Assembly (NCBI RefSeq): GCF_014837175.1
Contig: NZ_JACYFR010000003.1
Span: 434,001 to 498,000 of the forward strand
Direction: 5' to 3'
Source: Cellulomonas sp. JH27-2
GTDB taxonomy: Bacteria; Actinomycetota; Actinomycetes; Actinomycetales; Cellulomonadaceae
Length of the DNA: 64,000 nt
Every line of letters starts with the position of its first letter. Within the stretch, counting starts at the first letter, position 1. Both the position numbers and the translations under genes were made by a program. Under the pieces are notes generated by a model. It made no database searches. It saw only the letters and a list, made by a program, of their open reading frames with translations, and was not told where the DNA came from. Positions 61,755 to 64,000 of the stretch are shown in pieces.

Positions 61755-62750
61755 GTGACAGATCTCGCAGGACCCGTCGCGCTCGCGCTGGTGGTCCTGT
61801 GGGTGGCGTACCTGGTGCCGCACAAGCTGCGACACCGCCAACAGCTGCTCGAGTCCCGGACCGACGACCGGTACTCGGAGGCGCTCCGCGTGGTCGCGGT
61901 GAGCGATCGGCACGGCCGGTCGGCCCGCACCGCCGCGCAGGCGCCCCGCCCGGCGGCGCGCAGTACCTCGGGGTTGCTGACCCCGGGCGCAGGGGTCCCG
62001 GTGCGACGACCGGTGCCCGACGAAGGAGGCACGACCGTGGACCGACCCACCGCGACCCAGGACCGCATCGCCACCGAGGCGTCCCGCCGCTCCGCGCAGG
62101 CGCACGCCGCCCACGCGGCCGCCGCCGCGCGCCGTGGTGCCGCCGCGCGTCGACGCGGCATGCTCGCGGGTCTGCTCACCCTCGCCACCGTCGTCGGCTG
62201 GGTCGTCGTGGGCGTCGCCCCCGCCGCGTCCTGGCTGGTCGGCGCCGTGCCCTCCGTCCTGCTGGGCACGGTCGTCGTGCTGGGCCGACGAGCGGTCCTG
62301 GCCGGTCGCGCCGCTGACGCCGCCTACGAGCAGCGCCGCACCCAGGAGCGCCAGGCCGAGCAGCGTCGCGCCGCGCACCGTCCCGCGACCCCCGTCGTCG
62401 GCACGTCCGCCGTCGCCGAGGCCCGCGAGCCGCGCTCGGCCCAGCGCGAACCCCGCTCCGCGGCCCTCGGCCGCGCGGTGCGTCCGTCCAACACCGACAC
62501 GCAGATGTTCGAGGCCGTCGCCGCGCCCGACGCCGAGGCGTGGTCGCCCGTCCCCGTGCCCCGCCCGACGTACACGATGAAGGCTCCGGCGCCCCGCCGC
62601 GAGCCCGCCCCGCTGGGCGAGGTCGAGGCCTCGACGACGGCCCGCCCGGCCGACGTCGTCGTGCCCGCGCCGCTCGAGGCGCCTGTCGAGACCACCGGCT
62701 CCATCGACCTCGACGCCGTCCTGGCCAAGCGCCGGGCGTCGGGGGAGTAG
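61755..62750 (+). CDS. glpR: gephyrin-like molybdotransferase receptor GlpR
   Basis: 331 residues from GTG. An N-terminal membrane helix (AGPVALALVVLWVAYLVPHK), a cytosolic segment rich in Arg/Ala/Thr, and a hydrophobic hairpin of two helices (about 138-160, 161-180; GLLTLATVVGWVVVGVAPAA, VGAVPSVLLGTVVVLGRRAV), then a long charged tail ending in short motifs (VPVPRPTYTMKAPAPRRE). Matches the GlpR receptor of Glp by position and architecture. The tail's short linear motif would be where Glp binds. Confidence 0.84.
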   Translation: MTDLAGPVALALVVLWVAYLVPHKLRHRQQLLESRTDDRYSEALRVVAVSDRHGRSARTAAQAPRPAARSTSGLLTPGAGVPVRRPVPDEGGTTVDRPTATQDRIATEASRRSAQAHAAHAAAAARRGAAARRRGMLAGLLTLATVVGWVVVGVAPAASWLVGAVPSVLLGTVVVLGRRAVLAGRAADAAYEQRRTQERQAEQRRAAHRPATPVVGTSAVAEAREPRSAQREPRSAALGRAVRPSNTDTQMFEAVAAPDAEAWSPVPVPRPTYTMKAPAPRREPAPLGEVEASTTARPADVVVPAPLEAPVETTGSIDLDAVLAKRRASGE

Positions 62751-62798
62751 GCGGTTTCGGTTCCACCGCCGCGGGGTGCTAATCTGATCCCCGCTTGA

Positions 62799-62871
62799 GG
62801 GGCTATGGCGCAGTTGGTAGCGCGTCTCGTTCGCAATGAGAAGGTCGGGGGTTCGAATCCCCCTAGCTCCA
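62799..62871 (+). tRNA. tRNA-Ala (anticodon CGC)
   Basis: 73-nt cloverleaf: acceptor GGGGCTA/TAGCTCC (one G-T pair), D arm GCGC...GCGC, anticodon loop TTCGCAA (CGC), T arm GGGGG TTCGAAT CCCCC, discriminator A. CCA is not encoded. Confidence 0.97.
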
Positions 62872-62878
62872 CCGATCG

Positions 62879-62907
62879 ACAGGCCGGACCCGCAGGGTCC
62901 GGCCTGT
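62879..62907 (+). terminator. terminator of tRNA-Ala
   Basis: Perfect 13-bp inverted repeat ACAGGCCGGACCC/GGGTCCGGCCTGT with a GCA loop, 8 nt after the tRNA. Confidence 0.85.
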
Positions 62908-62933
62908 TGCGTTGTCGGACCGGGCGGTGCCAA

Positions 62934-63119
62934 TCAGAAGAAGCGCCCCGTGCGGAACATCCGGCGAGCAGCCCGTGCGTTGAACACGGCGAGCACCACG
63001 AAGACGAAACCGTCCAGCCTTCGTCGGAGGTCGGCCCGACCACGCCGGTCGCTCCCGGCAGGACAGCCTCGAGCACCGGTGCGCGGAGTGCGTGGACGTG
63101 GGTGAGCACCGCGCCACAC
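62934..63119 (-). CDS. possible small membrane protein
   Basis: Up to 61 residues. The last 30 (LRRRLDGFVFVVLAVFNARA then ARRMFRTGRFF) are a hydrophobic segment flanked by Arg and look protein-like, but the N-terminal half is composition noise and no ribosome binding site is clear. Confidence 0.28.
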   Translation of the reverse strand: MWRGAHPRPRTPRTGARGCPAGSDRRGRADLRRRLDGFVFVVLAVFNARAARRMFRTGRFF

Positions 63120-63162
63120 CAGAGCCCGCGCGCGTCCTGGGCTGCCGGTTCAGGTACAGGGA

Positions 63163-63552
63163 CTACTCCCGTTGGACCGTCGTACCGTGACGCATCGCCT
63201 GGGGGATCTCGGCGACGGATTCGACCAGCCGCAGCAGCTCCGCGACGGTCTCGTCGGCGGCGGGGCTGTCGACCTCGATCGAGTAGCGGATCCCGGTGGG
63301 CGCCCACGTGGTCTCGTCGAGCCCGCCGGCGGCTCTCACGCGCACGCCGTCGACCACCACGTCACGTCCCCGCGCCTCGCGGTAGACGTCGTTGAGCAGG
63401 CAGCCGGCGGGGGCGAGAACCCACAGGTGACCTCCCGTGAAAGGTGCCTCGACAGTCACGCCCGCGTCGGTCCAGCGGTGTGCGAAGTTCACCGCCTCGG
63501 CCGACGTGCTGCGCAGGGTGCCGGCCGCGACCGTGACCTCGAAGTCGACCAT
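63163..63552 (-). CDS. OsmC-like domain protein
   Basis: 129 residues. Strand-helix pattern of the OsmC superfamily: VDFEVTVAAGTLRSTSAEAV, then GGHLWVLAPAGCLLNDVYREA with one Cys where OsmC has its first redox residue, VDGVRVRAAGG and SPAADETVAELLRLVESVAE. The second conserved Cys of true OsmC is absent (Q-A-M-R-H-G near the end), so peroxidase activity is doubtful. Function unknown. Confidence 0.6.
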   Translation of the reverse strand: MVDFEVTVAAGTLRSTSAEAVNFAHRWTDAGVTVEAPFTGGHLWVLAPAGCLLNDVYREARGRDVVVDGVRVRAAGGLDETTWAPTGIRYSIEVDSPAADETVAELLRLVESVAEIPQAMRHGTTVQRE

Positions 63553-63641
63553 GAGCCCGATTCTCGCAGCGCGCCGCCGGTCTGTCTCTGGGCGGCACGG
63601 CCAGGGCACGGCCGCAACGGTGACGAGTCCGATCCGGGGTA

Positions 63642-64000
63642 TCAGAGGAAGTCGGCGCGCAGGACGCGCTGCTGCTTGGGCAGCAGGTCCTCGTAGGCGT
63701 GCTGGAGGACCCACATCACGGGCAGCAGGATCTCGGCGAGGCTCGCGCGCTCGTCCCAGGAGACCGTGGGCGGTCCGGCGGGCGAGCGGGGGTGGGCCGG
63801 AACGGGGCGGAGCTGGTGGGTGACCGCCGGCCTGCTCTCTCCCGAGCGGGTCAGCTCCATCCGGTCGGCCAGGATCCGGCCTGCGGGGCGCCACTGCCAG
63901 GCGCGGCCATCGGGTCCGCCGACCGCCCAGGCCCACCGGTCGCGGCCGCTCGGCTCGCGTGCGACGTCGATCGGGTCGTCGAGCACCTGCAGGGGGAGCA
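63642..64000 (-). CDS. hypothetical protein, 5' end beyond the window
   Basis: About 119 residues are visible; the frame is open to the right edge. Readable features: LDDPIDVAREPSGRDRWAWA, RPAGRILADRMELTRSGESR, and a C-terminal helical end LPVMWVLQHAYEDLLPKQQR. No membrane segment. I do not recognise the family. A GTG at 63986 could be the start, without a clear ribosome binding site. Confidence 0.5.
   Translation of the reverse strand, partial: LPLQVLDDPIDVAREPSGRDRWAWAVGGPDGRAWQWRPAGRILADRMELTRSGESRPAVTHQLRPVPAHPRSPAGPPTVSWDERASLAEILLPVMWVLQHAYEDLLPKQQRVLRADFL

Overview
The window is 64 kb of chromosome from a very GC-rich actinobacterium, most likely a member of the Cellulomonadaceae or a close micrococcalean relative. 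This rests on the codon pattern (third positions almost always G or C), many GTG starts, and actinobacterial families such as DtxR, the ydaO riboswitch ahead of an NlpC/P60 gene, the gephyrin-like Glp/RimJ/GlpR cluster and FmdB-type zinc ribbons. The genus is an inference; no rRNA gene is present.

Layout. Positions 1-13.6 kb hold chromosomal housekeeping: a DUF4012 envelope protein, a wall-anchored secreted protein, a DtxR-type metal regulator, a peptidoglycan hydrolase under a c-di-AMP riboswitch, an HNH nuclease, a tandem universal stress protein, an Lrp regulator, a CAP-domain secreted protein, an arginine/ornithine catabolic pair (ddaH-rocD), an aldo/keto reductase and an OsmC operon. A tRNA-Arg(CCT) at 13.7 kb marks the left edge of a 7.5 kb accessory region (13.8-21.3 kb). 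It carries integrase-arm-like 11-bp iterons, decayed genes with frameshifts and an amber stop, a MazEF-type toxin-antitoxin pair, secreted orphan proteins, and a truncated SIR2-family gene fused back to back with another truncated gene.

From 21.3 to 36.7 kb the core returns: hrpB helicase, a SNF2 helicase, an RluA-type pseudouridine synthase, small conserved proteins, an SDR with a divergent XRE regulator, a DHFR-like reductase, a DJ-1/PfpI protein, an MFS transporter, membrane proteins (one with a poly-C tract against its start codon, one with an L7/L12-like tail) and a stand-alone family A DNA polymerase. From 36.7 to 47.4 kb is a minus-strand phosphate-uptake operon, pstC-pstA-pstS followed by two further large surface proteins of substrate-binding type, a cysteine-less sortase-like membrane protein, and pstB last.

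At 47.9-52.5 kb is a 1,546-residue SF1-helicase-like protein with eroded Walker motifs and a C-terminal nuclease-like domain. From 52.9 to 62.8 kb is a conserved actinobacterial block: mscL, a SAF/CpaB-like protein, an FmdB-like zinc ribbon protein, a penicillin acylase, 5-formyl-THF cyclo-ligase, UTP-glucose-1-phosphate uridylyltransferase, glp, a RimJ-like acetyltransferase, glpR and tRNA-Ala(CGC). The last kilobase holds an OsmC-like protein and a gene running off the end.

The most notable observations are the unusual pst operon with its dead sortase, the degenerate helicase-nuclease, the remnant-filled island with its SIR2 deletion junction, the Glp-GlpR division module, a poly-C phase-variation candidate and a possible orphan small RNA upstream of pstC.
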